A DNA stretch of 64,000 bases, taken from Brachypodium distachyon. Taxonomy: Eukaryota; Streptophyta; Magnoliopsida; Poales; Poaceae. Below, piece by piece: positions 23,799-35,584 of the stretch. The stretch is taken from the NCBI RefSeq assembly GCF_000005505.3, contig NC_016133.3:17980001-18044000 (forward strand), written 5' to 3'. The stretch's first letter is position 1, and each line of letters starts with the position of its first letter. The translations under genes were made by a program, and so were the position numbers. Under the pieces are notes generated by a model. It made no database searches. It was not told where the DNA came from and saw only the letters and a list, made by a program, of their open reading frames with translations.

Positions 23799-25622
23799 AT
23801 GCCCCCCAAGCGGGCTGGTGACTCACGCATAGACCCGCATGAGGCCCCAGCGGTGCACACGCGGTCGCACGATGTGCGACCCAAGTCGGGGGCTTAGGAG
23901 AACCCCGAGCCCTCTAGGGTGCAGCAAACGCAGCTGCCTCCGCCTCCTCCTCGGCCGTCGACCGACAATCGGCTGAGGGGACCGGCTGCCCCCAGTGCCG
24001 GGGGCAGTCGGGCGAGCACGCACGGCGTCGCCCGGGCCAGCCAACGGGTTGAGTCGCGGCCCGAGGACGCCCCACGGCAGCGGCACCAGGAGCACGCCGC
24101 GTCACGGGCAACCCCTGGGGGTTCACACCCTGCACACCCGGAGGCCTCCGGGGCCAGGGCGGGAAGCAGCCGTTCAGGAAACCGGCTGCCCCCCGTGCGA
24201 ACCCCGGCTGAAGCCATCATCGCCGCGCGCGTCATGGTGCGGTACGAGCCGCAGCAGGGCACGTCGGCGCACGAGACGTGGGGCGAGGAGTTGGAAGCGC
24301 TTCTCGCCCTGGCCGCCTAGCAGTCGCAAGGCGAGGGCGCCCCGGTAGGCTCCGGCCACGAGCAGAACCCGGAGCGCGGAGACGCGCCGCCCGCCTCACG
24401 ACAGGGGGAGAACCCTCCCCCTCCTCAGCGAGGCCAAGGAGACGGGGGCACGGAGGGGTCCTCTAACTCATCGCCCACCGTTCCGGGGGCGATGCGCGTG
24501 GCATCTTGAGTGCCCGCCAGCAGGAGGATCTGCGCCAGTGCTTGGAGCGCCGGTGCAGGCGCGAGGTGGAGTGCCAGCGCCCACAGGAGCAGGAAGACGC
24601 TCCCATGGGCCCCGAGGACGGCTGCACCGCGTTCACACGCGAGCTGCGGCGGGTGACGTGGCCCCGTAAGTTCCGAGCGCCTGCGCTCGGTACGTACGAC
24701 GGGACCGCTAACCCCAAGGATTTTCTCCTGACCTACACGTTGGGCATGCATGCCATCAGCGCCGACGACAAGGTCAGGGCGAACTGGTTCCCGATGGTCC
24801 TGAAAGGGTCAGCGTGAACCTGGTTGCTCAACCTGCCCGCCGGGTCCGTCGCCACTTGGGCGGACCTGCGCGAGCAGTTCGTGAGCGCGTTCCAGGGCGG
24901 CTATAAGCGACCGGGAACCATGGCGGAGCTGCACACTATCATGCAAAAACCGGGAGAGACGTTGCGGGCCTTCGTCAACTGCTTCTCCAACCTCTCCTAT
25001 TCCATCCCGGAGGCGGAGGCGGCCACCATTATCAACACCTTCGCCATCAACGTCCGCGATCCCAAGATGCACGAGAAGCTGAGCAGGCATCGAATCCGGA
25101 CGACGCAGGACTTGTACGCCCTGGCGCACAAATGCGCCATGGCCGAGGAAGGGCGCCTAGCGCCCGAGCTGGCAGCCCAGGCTGCCGCGAGTCCTGGCGA
25201 GGGCTCGCAGAAGAAGCGTTCCTGCAAGCGCAGTGAGAAACAAGTCCTCGCTGTGGACTCGGGGGCTCCTGCCACGAGGCCCGCGAAGAAGGCCTCGCCG
25301 GGTGGAGAGTCTGGCGGGAAGCAGGGCGACGCGCCCCGCTGCCCCATCCACAGCAACTCCATGCACGACGTGCAGAATTGCCACGTTCTGTAGGGGATCA
25401 AGCAGCGGCGGGAGCAGCGCCACGAGGAGCACCGCGCCGCCGGCACCTGCTTCAATTGTGGCAACATCGGGCATCTCTCCCGAGATTGCCCGAACGGCTC
25501 CAGAGCGGGGCCGAGGCCGGCCGGCGGTGGTGCCGGCAGGGGTGAACCCCAAGGGGGGCGCGGTCAGCCCCGCGCTGGGCGGGAACGCCCTTCTCGGGGA
25601 CGCGACTAGGCGCGCGTTGAGG
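23799..25622 (+). pseudogene. Gypsy-1 gag
   Basis: The ATG at 23,799 gives MPPKRAGDSRID. The Pro/Arg-rich N-terminus is followed by the retrotransposon Gag core (about 24,640-25,150: FRAPALGTYDGTANPKDFL, WADLREQFVSAFQGGY, LYALAHKCAMAEE) and a zinc knuckle CFNCGNIGHLSRDC at 25,448-25,489. In-frame stops interrupt it near 23,896, 24,320, 24,816 and 25,393, most of them explicable by C-to-T changes. Gypsy-2 has lost nearly this whole region. Confidence 0.85.
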
Positions 25623-25729
25623 AGCAGCGCGAGTCCGACTATACCGGCGGCGACGAACCGGGCTTCCAGGAGCCTCATGGCGTCGCCTGCATCCATGGGG
25701 GAGCTTACGCTCTCCCATCCCACGCCGCG

Positions 25730-28700
25730 GTGAAGCGCCTCACCCACGACGTGTGCGCGCTGTTGCCGGATGCGGAGCCGCAACAGCCGCTGAGGTGGTC
25801 GCATGTGTCGATCACATTCAGCGCCGACGATCACCCAGCGCGACAGTTGGGTTCCGGGGTAATACCCTTCGTCATCTCGCCGATCATTAGCAATATGACG
25901 GTGACCAAGGTGCTGGTGGATTACGGAGCAGGGTTAACCTCCTGTCCGCCAGGCTGGTGGAAAAGCTCCAGCTGCCGATGGAACAGCTGAAGCCCACCGA
26001 ACCATTCCGGGGGGTGAACCCCGGGATCGTGCGCCCGCTGGGACGCATCACGCTGCCGGTCACCTTCGGGTCCCGGGAAGCGTTCAGGACCGAGCACATA
26101 GTGTTCGGCGTGGCGCATACCCCGTTGCCCTACAACGGGATCCTTGGTCGGCCAGCGCTGATCAAGTTTGTGGCAGCTACGCATTGCGTCTATGGCGTGA
26201 TGAAGATGCCGTCCTTCTATGGAGTCCTCTCTATCAGGTGCGACCTCAAAGACGCGGCTTGGTGCGTTGGCGAGGTCTTCTGGGTCGCTGCTGCAGCTGA
26301 CGCAGGCGACGAGGATGCTGTCGAGGACGACGGCTTGCCGGGCGATGCCCCGGCAATGAAGAAGGCCCACGCTACCCCGCAAGGGCTTGCTGGGGGAGGC
26401 ACAGGCTTGAGCTCGCGCCCCGGCAAGGGGCAGGGGCTCCGGGAGGAGGCTGCCAAAGTGAAGAAGCTGCCCCTCCAAGCCGGCGACAAGGAGCGCACCG
26501 TTACCGTCGGTGCGAACCTGGCCGCTGAATAGGAAAGCGCCCTCGTCACCTTCCTTCGGGATAACGCCGATGTGTTCGCCTGGCAACCGTCGGACCTTCC
26601 CGGAGTCCCCAGGGAGGTGATTGACGGCTCGCAGTGCGCCCGGATGCGTACCCCGTCAAGCAGAAGATCCGGCGGCAAGCACAAGAGCGGAAAGATTTCA
26701 TCAGGCAAGAGGTGGGCAAGCTCAAGGCTGCCGGGGCAATCAGGGAAGTTTTGTACCCCACTTGGCTGGCTAACCCTGTAGTAGTGCCTAAAGCAGGGAA
26801 TAAGCTTCGCATGTGCGTAGATTTTACCGATCTTAATCGTGCATGCCCCAAGGCTGCCTTCCCTGTACCCCGTATCGACTAGATAGTTGATTCTACCGCT
26901 GGTTGTGACTTGCTGAGTTTTCTGAATACTTTCTCCGGCTACCATCAAATCAAGATGGCGGTCGAGGATGAGGAAAAGACAACGTTTATCACCCCGGTTG
27001 GCTGCTATTGCTATACATGCATGCCTTTCGGGTTGAAAAACACGGGCTCCACATTCCAGCGCGCTCTGCGCGAATGTTTGGGGGCCCAGCTAGGCCACAA
27101 TGCGGAGGCCTACATGGACGACATCGTCATCAAAACAAAGCGTGGGGACTCGCTGACTGATGACCCGCGGGAGACGTTCGACAACCTCCGCAGGATCAAG
27201 CTCAAGCTGAACCCTGATAAGTGCACCTTCGGTGTCAACTCCGGGCAGCTTCTGGGTTTCTTGGTTTCACACAGGGGGATACAGGCCAACCCGACCAAAA
27301 TAGAAGCCATCGAGAAGATGGAGGCCCCCCGCAAGGTGAAAGATGTCCAGCGCCTCAACGGCTGTGTTGCCGCGCTGGGACGTTTCATCTCCAGGCTGGG
27401 CGAGCGTGCCTTGCCTTTCTTTAGGGTGATGAAGAAGAAGGGTCCAGTCGACTGGACTCCCGAGGCCAAGGCGGCGTTCCAGGAACTCAAGCAGTACCTG
27501 AGGTCGCCGCCCATCCTCGTCGCCCCCAAGCTGGGCGAGCCGCTGCTACTCTACCTAGCGGCGACTGACCAGGTGGTCAGCTCGGTGCTGGTTGCCGAGA
27601 GGGAGGAAGACGTCCTGGGGACTGGGGCTGCGGGGCAGGGGGCTGAGCGGCCTCCGACAACCGCCTCAGACCCGAGGACCGCCCCCGAGTCGGCAACCTC
27701 GGCGCCGCAGAAGCGGTTGGTGCAGCACCCGGTGTACTTCGTTAGAACGGTGCTGCGCGACGCGTGGACAAGGTACCCGCAAGTACAGAAGCTCCTTCTA
27801 GGAATTCTCCTTGTGTCCCGCAAGCTGCGCCACTACTTCCAGGCGCACCGTGTCACGGTGGTGTCTGGGTTCTGCCTTGAGCGAGCCCTCACCAACCGTG
27901 AAGCCACCGGGAGGGTGGCCGAATGGAGGATGGAGTTGTCGGAGTTCGACCTCCACTTCGCCAGCTCCAAAAGCATTAAGAGCACGGCCCTGGCAGACTT
28001 CGTTGCGGAATGGATGTCCACTGGCGTAGAAGAAAGTGAGCCGGAGACCAGCTTGCCCGGGAAGCTAGACGAGGACCACTGGGTCCTCTACTTCGACGGT
28101 GCGTTCAGTCTTCAGGGAGCAGGCGCCAGGGTCGTCATCGAGTCACCAACAGGGGACCAGTTGAGGTTCGCTGTTCAATTTGACTTCGCTCACTCCACCA
28201 ACAACACGGCGGAGTACGAGGGCCTGCTTGCCGGGTTGCGGGCAGCGGTCGCCCTCAACATTAAGCACCTGGTTGTTCACGGCGATTCCCAGCTCGTGAT
28301 CAACCAGGTGAACAAGGACTATGATTGCCCTCAAATGGCGCCGTACGTGGAGGAGGTTCGCAAGCTGGAATTAAAGTTCAAGGGTTTGCGCTTCGAGCAC
28401 GTCAAGCGGAAGGATAACTTCGCTGCTGACGAGCTGGCCAAGATGGCAGCAGAGCGCCGGAAGCCTCCGGCGGGGGTGTTCTGTCAGAAGCAGGTGGCTC
28501 CTTCAGTCGCGCCCCAGCCGGCTGCCGGGGACGCCCCTCCGGCAACCGAAGGAACCCCTGCAGCAGCGAGGATCCATGCCGCTGATATGGTGGCATGCGT
28601 TGGCGGGGAGATTCCCCACTGGGCAGAAGAAATCGCCCGTTACTTGAAAGGGGAGGCTCTCCCGGAAGATGACGTTGCTGCGGAGCGTGTAGCGCGGCAA

Positions 28701-29863
28701 GCCAAGATGTACACTGTGGTAGATGGTAACCTCTACCGCAGGCGTGCGAATGGTGTCAAACTCATCTGCATGCTGCATGAAAAAGGGTGCACACTGTTGG
28801 AAGACATACATCGAGGCACATGTTCACACCATGTGGCCTCCCGGGCTCTAGCCGGCAAGGCGTTTCGGCATGGCTTCTACTGGCCCACGGCCCTGGCCGA
28901 TGCGGAGCGACTTGTGAAGACGTGCGAGGCGTGCCAGTTCCACTCAAAGAAGAGCAACCAACCGGCGCAGGCCCTGCATGTCATCTCGTCCTCATGGCCA
29001 TTCGCGGTCTAGGGGCTCGACATCGTCGGCAAGCTACCAAGGGCGGTTGGCGGTTACGAATATTTATTCGTGGCCATCGACAAGTTCTCCAAGTGGGTGG
29101 AGGTGGAGCCAGTACGGAAGGTGACCGCCTAGGCGGCCATCAAGTTCTTCAGAATCATTGTGTGCCGGTTTGGTGTGCCTAACAGCATTATCACCGACAA
29201 CGGCACGCAATTCACGAGCGCAGCGTTCCAAGCCTACTGCGAAGACATGGGTACTAAGCTACGCTTCGCGTCCGTTGTTCACCCGAGGAGTAACGGACAG
29301 GCGGAGCGAGCTAACGCAGAGGTGCTGCGGGGGCTCAAGACGAGAACCTTTGACAAGCTCAAAGGCCACGGGAAACACTGGGTCGAAGAACTCCAGCCCG
29401 TGCTGTGGTCCATCCGGACCACACCTAGTCGGGCAACAGGCGAAACTCTTTTCGCCCTTGTCTACGGGGCACAAGCGGTGCTGCCCCTCGAGCTCAAGTA
29501 CGGATCTCCCCGAGTACGCGCGTACGGCGACACCAGCCAACACGAGCAAAGGGTCGTGATCTAAACTTCATCGAGGAGCTTCGATGCCGGGCTGCTGTGT
29601 GAGCCGCGCACTACCAGCAGGGACTCCGTCGTTATCACGATAGGCGAGTCCGTCCCCGGGGGCTCAAGAACGGAGACCTTGTCCTGCGCCCGATACAAGG
29701 AACGAAGGCCGGGAACAAGTTGACTCCGAAATGGGAGGGCCCCTTCCGGGTAGTGCAGGTGACCAGGCCAGGGGCTGTCCGCCTGGAAACTGAAGACGGC
29801 TTGCCGGTGCCCAATAGCTGGAATATTGAGCACTTGCGCAAGTTCTACCCGACCCTCAGGTGA
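25730..29863 (+). pseudogene. Gypsy-1 pol: protease, RT, RNase H, integrase
   Basis: The protease (about 25,820-26,000) reads VTKVLVDYGAG and is frameshifted; the Gypsy-2 copy has VLVDNGAG. RT spans about 26,640-27,400 with YMDD at 27,111-27,122, but the motif-A aspartate is Asn (AAT, 26,925-26,927, LNTFSGYHQ). RNase H (about 28,085-28,440) has [16 protein letters not shown] and HGDSQLV. The integrase zinc domain (H, H, C, C; 28,810-28,945) and core (ITDNGTQF, NGQAERANAEV) extend to 29,564, and the C-terminus ends at TGA 29,861-29,863. Stops include TAG at 26,530, 26,881, 29,011 and 29,131. The element cannot make an intact Pol. Confidence 0.92.
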
Positions 29864-30109
29864 TGCCTCCGATGCATACCTCTCGAACTAGTGTAACCGG
29901 GCAGCCCCTGCGTGTAAACCGCTAGTTAATCGTGAATAAAGATAAGTGTTTTGCCCCTGAGCTTTGGATTTGCCTTGTTTATTCGCGTGTTTTTCCCTCT
30001 TCTGTCTCCTGCTTTAAGTGCACAAAGGTGTCTTTCCATACTTGGTTGTGAGCAGGGGGCTGTTGTGGCCTCGAAACTTAAACCCGTTGCCGGATCGTTC
30101 CGGCATGGG

Positions 30110-30304
30110 ACATGCCGTTGGCGGGCTTCCCGCGACGTGCATCACTGGGCATGCCGTTGGCGGGCTTCCCGCGACGTGCATCACTGGACATGCCGTTGGC
30201 GGGCTTCCCGCGACGTGCATCACTGGACATGCCGTGGGCGGGCTTCCCGCCACGTGCATCACTGGGCGTGCAGTTGCCCGGCCCCCCGCAGCTTGCACTG
30301 CGCA
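30110..30304 (+). repeat. 39-bp tandem repeat, five units (Gypsy-1)
   Basis: Units start at 30,110, 30,149, 30,188, 30,227 and 30,266, exactly 39 bp apart. Consensus parts are CATGCCGTTGGCGGGCTTCC and CGCGACGTGCATCACTGG. The fifth unit is degenerate. Because 39 is divisible by 3 all frames stay open and give spurious repetitive ORFs. An AATAAA (29,935-29,940) lies just upstream, after pol. Confidence 0.95.
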
Positions 30305-30721
30305 GTCGCTGCGCCTGGGAAAGGAAATGCTCACATCCAAGTTTGCCATCGACCCCTTTGTGCCCGGGGGCTGGGATGCAGGAGGGATTTGTCTGTGTTG
30401 CTTATTTTCGTAAGTTTTGAAATTTTTTGCAGCACCTCGGGCCTGGTAAGAGTCTAACCTGCAGAAAAGGGTGGAATCTTGTACACTGTGGTGCCCGTGA
30501 GCTGCCCACGGGTCGCACCATATACCGGTGCCTTGTGGTGCGGGAGGACCGCAACACAAGGGGCTCACCGCACTCCAAGGCTTCTGAGTCGACAGGTTGC
30601 CGCCACGTGTGCCAGGGTTGCCTGGTAAACATGGCGGCGGAAACTGCACCGCGTTCGAAGGAAGGGCGCCATTGTGCTGCGCGGGTCCGTCGCGCGCGGT
30701 GGCAAACCCCCCTCCCGCGCC

Positions 30722-30729
30722 TATAAAAG
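30722..30729 (+). promoter_or_regulatory. Internal TATA box before the hairpin array (Gypsy-1)
   Basis: TATAAAAG sits in CGCGCCTATAAAAGGCGCGC. Gypsy-2 has the matching site at 49,592. Both stand 82-83 bp before the first hairpin. It would start plus-strand RNA at about 30,750, separate from the LTR promoter. Confidence 0.6.
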
Positions 30730-30804
30730 GCGCGCCCCAACCATGGAACGGCTCAGAGTGAAGCCGGGTTCGGGGCCGTTAAAGGCGGGTGGTGCCACGG
30801 AGGC

Positions 30805-31186
30805 GCGGAGGTGGTGCTTCCCGCCGGCGCCTAGCGCCGGCGGGTGCGCTGCCATCGCGCCCCTGCTGCATCACCCCATCGAGCCCGCCCCAAGGGACGC
30901 CACAGAGTCACGATGGTAGTGCATGCCATCGGCGTCCTGCGTCGACGGGTGCACTGCCGTTGTGCCCTTGCCGCACTTCCTCAAGTGGGCGGCTCCTGGG
31001 AGAGGGTCGCTGCAGAGGCACTGTGGTGGTGCATCCCATCAGCGTCCGGCGTTGACGGGGTGCGTTGCCGCAGTGCCCTTGCCGCCCCTCCATAGGACAC
31101 CTCCGCAAGGAGCAGGGGCTGCCGCGGAGACTCTATGGTAGTGCATGCCCTCCGTGCCTTGTGTCGACGGGTGCACTATCATAGAG
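30805..31186 (+). ncRNA. Four-hairpin tandem RNA array (Gypsy-1 copy), putative
   Basis: Hairpin units are at 30,805-30,858, 30,909-30,964, 31,018-31,076 and 31,129-31,186. Each has a stem of the type xxxGGTAGTGCA...TGCACTxCCxxx, an inner CATC-GCG/CGC-GACGG stem and a short loop. A linker near CCCTTGCCGCATCCC follows each. Unit 2 pairs CACGATGGTAGTGCA with TGCACTGCCGTTGTG using G:U wobbles. Unit 4 pairs CTCTATGGTAGTGCA with TGCACTATCATAGAG. Unit 1 is the least perfect. Function is unknown. See the Gypsy-2 array at 49,674. Confidence 0.6.
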
Positions 31187-31424
31187 ACCCGGCCGCATTC
31201 CCTTTGAGAGAGCCTTTTTCGGGCGCGGGTCGGTCCGAGGACGCTGCGATGGCGTCGGTGCCGGCGCTCGTCGCCCGTTCCGGCCCATCACCGCGTCCCT
31301 GCCGCGCCCCTCGAGCAGTTTGCTCCCGGGCAACAAGGGCTGTTACATCCCTTGGGACGAGCTCCCTAGAAGAAACCGGGCCTCCCCAGTTGCAGGGACT
31401 GTCATCAGGAGGCTATAACTTCCT

Positions 31425-34400
31425 CCCAAAATTTCAAACTTTTACATGTGTATTGCACCCATGAGCATCATGCCACAATTGCATGTTTGAATTCAAATTG
31501 AATCTCAAAAAGGCTTTAAAGGTTTTATTTCAACTTGAACCTTAGGGTTTACACCCATTTGAACTTTAAATCGATATATGGCCCTAAAGGCATTTATAGG
31601 GCAAATGTATTTTTATGTATTTTATTTTGAAGAGAAACTACTCCCAAAAGTTGTATCATGGTAGGACATGTTTTTTCAGATTTTCTGGATTTCGTTTGGA
31701 CCAATTTGGAGTTCAAAATCAAAAGATATCAAAGGAATAAGAAAAACAAAAAAAGAAAAGGGTAAAAGAAAAAAAAAGGAGCAAACGGACCGGCCCGGCC
31801 GAATTGTTCCGAACCGGCCCAACTCCTCGCGCGCGCCCGCCGCCCAGCCAGCCCAGTGCCCGCACGCGCACGCCCGCACCCGCGGACAGGTGGGGCCCAC
31901 CTGTCAGGGCTTTCGTTCCGGACGGAAAGCGCCCGTGCCGCCGCCGCGATTCCCGGCCGCCGTCCTCGCGTGCTCGCCGCCGCAATCTCCTCCTCCGCCT
32001 TTCTTTTTGCAGCCTCGAGCGCGTCCTTCTAAGCCCCGCGACCCCCTCTCTCTTTCCCCCTTACTTCCCCAGCCAATCGCGCGACCACGCCGCCGCCTTT
32101 CTCCTTCGTCGCCGGTGAACCCTAAGGGTAAGCGCCGCCTTTTTTCTTCCCCCTATTCTTCTACTCGTCCTTGTGCTTCATTTGACGCGGGCCGTTTCTT
32201 CTTCCGTGCACCGCAGCGCCGCCCGTCGCGCCCGAAGCTCGCCGGAGTTCACCGCCCGCGCCGCCGCGTCTTCTTCGACCTAGGCGACGACCCCGACCGC
32301 CCGAGCCCACGCCGACCGCGCCCCCGTCTCCGCCGTGCCGCGCCGCGCCGTTCCCGGCCACCCTCGCGACGTCAGCTTCGCCGGAGGACCCCGCGCCGCC
32401 GCGCCCGTGCCTGCGCCGCCCTCCCCTCCGTCTCCGGTGACTGCCGCCGCCGCCCGGTAAAACCCTAGCCGCCCGAGCCGTCCGATCCAAAATCAACGGC
32501 TCCGATTAGATCCATTTTTATTCACTTAACCGAACCGGTACCGACGAATAGGAACACGACACGTGGCATCTATTTTTATAAAATAAAAATCTAATTTTAA
32601 TTGCCCGGATTAATTAAATGTCATTTTGCAGATAGGCCCCTGTAACTTGAAATGATCATAACTTTAAATCTGTTTGGCCAAATTTAGTGATCCACACCTT
32701 TTTGGAATCCTTAGGAAGTTTAGAATATTTTGGCACTGTTCAAATTCAAATTTGAATATTTGAATCACTTTCAAATTACAGATTAGGCTTTTATGCCATT
32801 TAAATCATAACTAATTATCTAGAAGTCCTTTTTGAATGGAACCAGTGCCCAAAATTTTGTATTATTGTCCTCTATCCAATGGGACAGATAAATAAATATT
32901 TTGAATTAAATTACTTTGCAGATGCAAATAAAACCTCATTTTAGGGTTTAAACCCTAGCCTTTGCTTTTGCTTAAAAACCCTAATTGCATGTGCTTAATT
33001 CTCAAGGCTTTGGATCAGTAGATCACCCAGATAAAATAAACCAAACTCATGTCACATGTTTTGCATTGCATCATGGCATACATAATCTTTTGCTTGTATG
33101 GTGTGTTTATGTATGTGTATGTTTGCTTGATTGTATAGTTTTCTCGGAGAGCGAACTGTGTGACTGTGAAGAGTGTGTGAATACCAACTACTATCAAGGC
33201 AAGTTCACTTTGACCATCATCCTATTATTTTATTATGCACTTGATTTAATTAGTTGCATTGTTAGGATTATTACTATATCTATGCTAGCTATGATCTGTC
33301 CTAGTAGTATATGATACCTTTGCCATGTCCATACCACCAATCGCCATCGTAGTAGTAAAATGCGATGCTATGATAATATACGAGGGTGGTATTATTACAA
33401 TGTGATACTATTGAATTACAATATGATTTTCCTAGTGTATGGCAAAACAAGTAATTCAATGAATCGTCCTGGGTGGGCGGCTTTGAGTTTTCGGATGTCG
33501 TGACGTTAGGTCCATTTCTATGAGGCCCGCTGAGTCGTCTCTCCGTGTGATTCGGGAGCGTCCATGGTCGTCTCCCCGTGCGATTCGGGGAGCGCCTGCG
33601 TCACAATGTGGGATGCCACCCGGGATAACCAGAGACTGGACTAGTTTCCTGTTTAGTAGCTTCCAGTACAACCACATGGTATTATGGGCTCTGTCAGGAT
33701 GGATGTAAGAAATATGAACCTGGATCCGAGGTGACATCGGTATGTAGCAGTGTAGGTTGGAACGCGTCCCTCAGGTGGTTTGGGGGAATATGTTCTGAAA
33801 ATTCCTGTAATCGATGCCGTTGTTACTCTACCCTGAGGACAGCAAGGGATTAACACGTCGATTTCTTGTGGGTAAAGTGTACCACCTCTCGAGAGTGTCA
33901 AACTAAGTACTTAGCCGTGTCCCCAGTTATGGACAATTATGAGCAACTAGATATTAGGGCTGTAAGGAAGGTCTCACTCATTCCAATTTCCTAATAAAAC
34001 GAATGGATTGAACTGGGTAGGAGCATTGATGTTTCTACTCAATGTGCCTAGGTTAATAGGAGCATGGGTGTTTCTACCCCGTGTCCAATGGAATTCAAAA
34101 CTATTTGTTTAAAAATGATAGGATTTGAATAATGATGCTTTTATGCAAAATATCCAAACCTCACTTAGCCAAACTATGCATGTACTTGATAGGTCCTTTA
34201 TAACTCTAGTGAGCTTGCCTATACATTCAAATGTATTGACCACGTAGTGGCTACAATTAACAATGCAGGTAGATCCGACGATGAGTGAGGTTCGTTGTTT
34301 TGTTGTGGGTCATGTGCTTACATTCCAACATGCTCTCACCTTGGAGTAGTGTGGCCCTTATGTTCTACCCTTTTCCGCTGCAGTTTTGGAACATTGTTTT

Positions 34401-34613
34401 ATGATGATGAAACAGTATTTGTTTTATGCTGACCCAAGAGGTCATGCGAGGTTGTAAGTACTATTTAAATTCGGGATGATGTGATGTAATAAAGTACTTT
34501 TGACCTTTGTTTCTGTATAATTCATCATGAAACTGTGTGTGCTAGTGAGTCGATCCAGGGACTAGCACAGTAAGCACAGAGATTGAACCCTAGTAAGGGG
34601 GAGGATCGCTTCA
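31425..34613 (+). mobile_element. LTR-like insertion inside Gypsy-1, related to the solo LTR at 59,418
   Basis: Gypsy-1 and Gypsy-2 align on both sides (GGAGGCTATAAC-TCCTC at left, GGCGGCGATCCTGCC at right), but about 3.2 kb of unrelated sequence lies between in Gypsy-1. It shares segments with the reverse complement of 59,418-63,064, such as GGGTAAAGTGTACCACCTCTCG (33,875-33,896) and AACTGTGTGTGCTAG with GATCCAGGGACTAG (34,531-34,566). The right end TCGCTTCA corresponds to the solo LTR end TCGCCACA. The left boundary and TSD are unresolved. A GC-rich stretch (31,790-32,480) gives a long Pro/Arg ORF that I regard as non-coding. Confidence 0.65.
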
Positions 34614-35584
34614 GCTGGCGGCGATCCTGCCCCCGCGCTCCTGCCGCACCCCTCAGAAACCGTTTCCCTTGAACAGGTACCCAAGGGGGGGGCTCCTACC
34701 AAGGCAGTGCCCCGGCTGCACTTTACCGCCGAGCATCACGAGGCATCGGACCGAGCGGAAAAGCTAAGTGTCTGAACATGAACGTTGAATTCGCTAAGAA
34801 CAGAATGAAATCGAGCACTGTCTCGTTGGGCGTGACCCCAGATCCCGCGCGTAGCCGAAGTATTAAAAGGGACACTTGCGGGGGAAGTGCGCTCCCCGTG
34901 TGGCTTCTCGGGTCCGTCCCGGAGGGGCACGGCTTGGAGTAGTTACCCCGCAAGTGGAGTGGCTCCCCGCTACCGCTTGGCCCCAGGTCGGCACCGCGGG
35001 TCTGTCCCGGGTCCCTGGTCTGGTCAAGGGTGACGCGTGCGCGAGTCCCCCGTAACACAAGGCAAAATACACAAAGGCTAAAAGGGCCACCCCGCTAGAC
35101 AGCACCGGGAACAACGAGCATGTCGAAAAACTTAATTGACTAAAAATTGGACGCTGCTTCGCCAAGTGTGACCCCGGAACCTGCTTGCGGGGGGAGTGCG
35201 CTCCCCGTGTGGCTCCCGGGTCCGTCCCGGGAGGGCATGGCCTGGAGTAGTTACCCCGCAAGTGGAGTGGCTCGCCGCTACCGCTTGGCCCCAGGTCGGC
35301 ACTGCGGGTCCGTCCTGGGTCCCTGGTCCGGTCAAGGGTGAGGCGCGAGTCCCCGCAACACAAGGCACAACACGCAAAGGCTAAGGGAGCCGCTCCGCGA
35401 GGCAGCCTCGGGAACAAGGGACAAAAATTGAGCAAATTAACAAGCTTGATTCATTAAGTGCCGAATGATTACATGGACTAATCAAAAGGTGGTTGTTCAA
35501 ATGGCGCTAAGCGCCATACTTGCAGGAAAAGCAAACAAAGCAAGATACAGAGGGAGCAACGAGCACGGCTGGGGGCTGCGGCAA

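Noticed and set aside
30018..30457. Open frames of 102-211 codons with 13-residue repeats
   Set aside because: They arise because the DNA repeat is 39 bp (13 codons) and GC-rich, leaving several frames on both strands open at once.
31341..31420. TGTTACATCCC as the start of the LTR-like insertion in Gypsy-1
   Set aside because: This stretch aligns with Gypsy-2 (about 50,208-50,290), so it belongs to the Gypsy itself; no TSD partner for GCTGG at 34,614 was found at left.
31668..32468. 266-codon Pro/Arg-rich ORF
   Set aside because: It lies in the GC-rich leader-like part of an LTR-like insertion, has no domain, and overlapping frames are open on both strands.
32985..33314. 109-codon ORF with a hydrophobic stretch
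   Set aside because: Lies in the AT-rich part of the LTR-like insertion; its counterpart in the solo LTR is not open.
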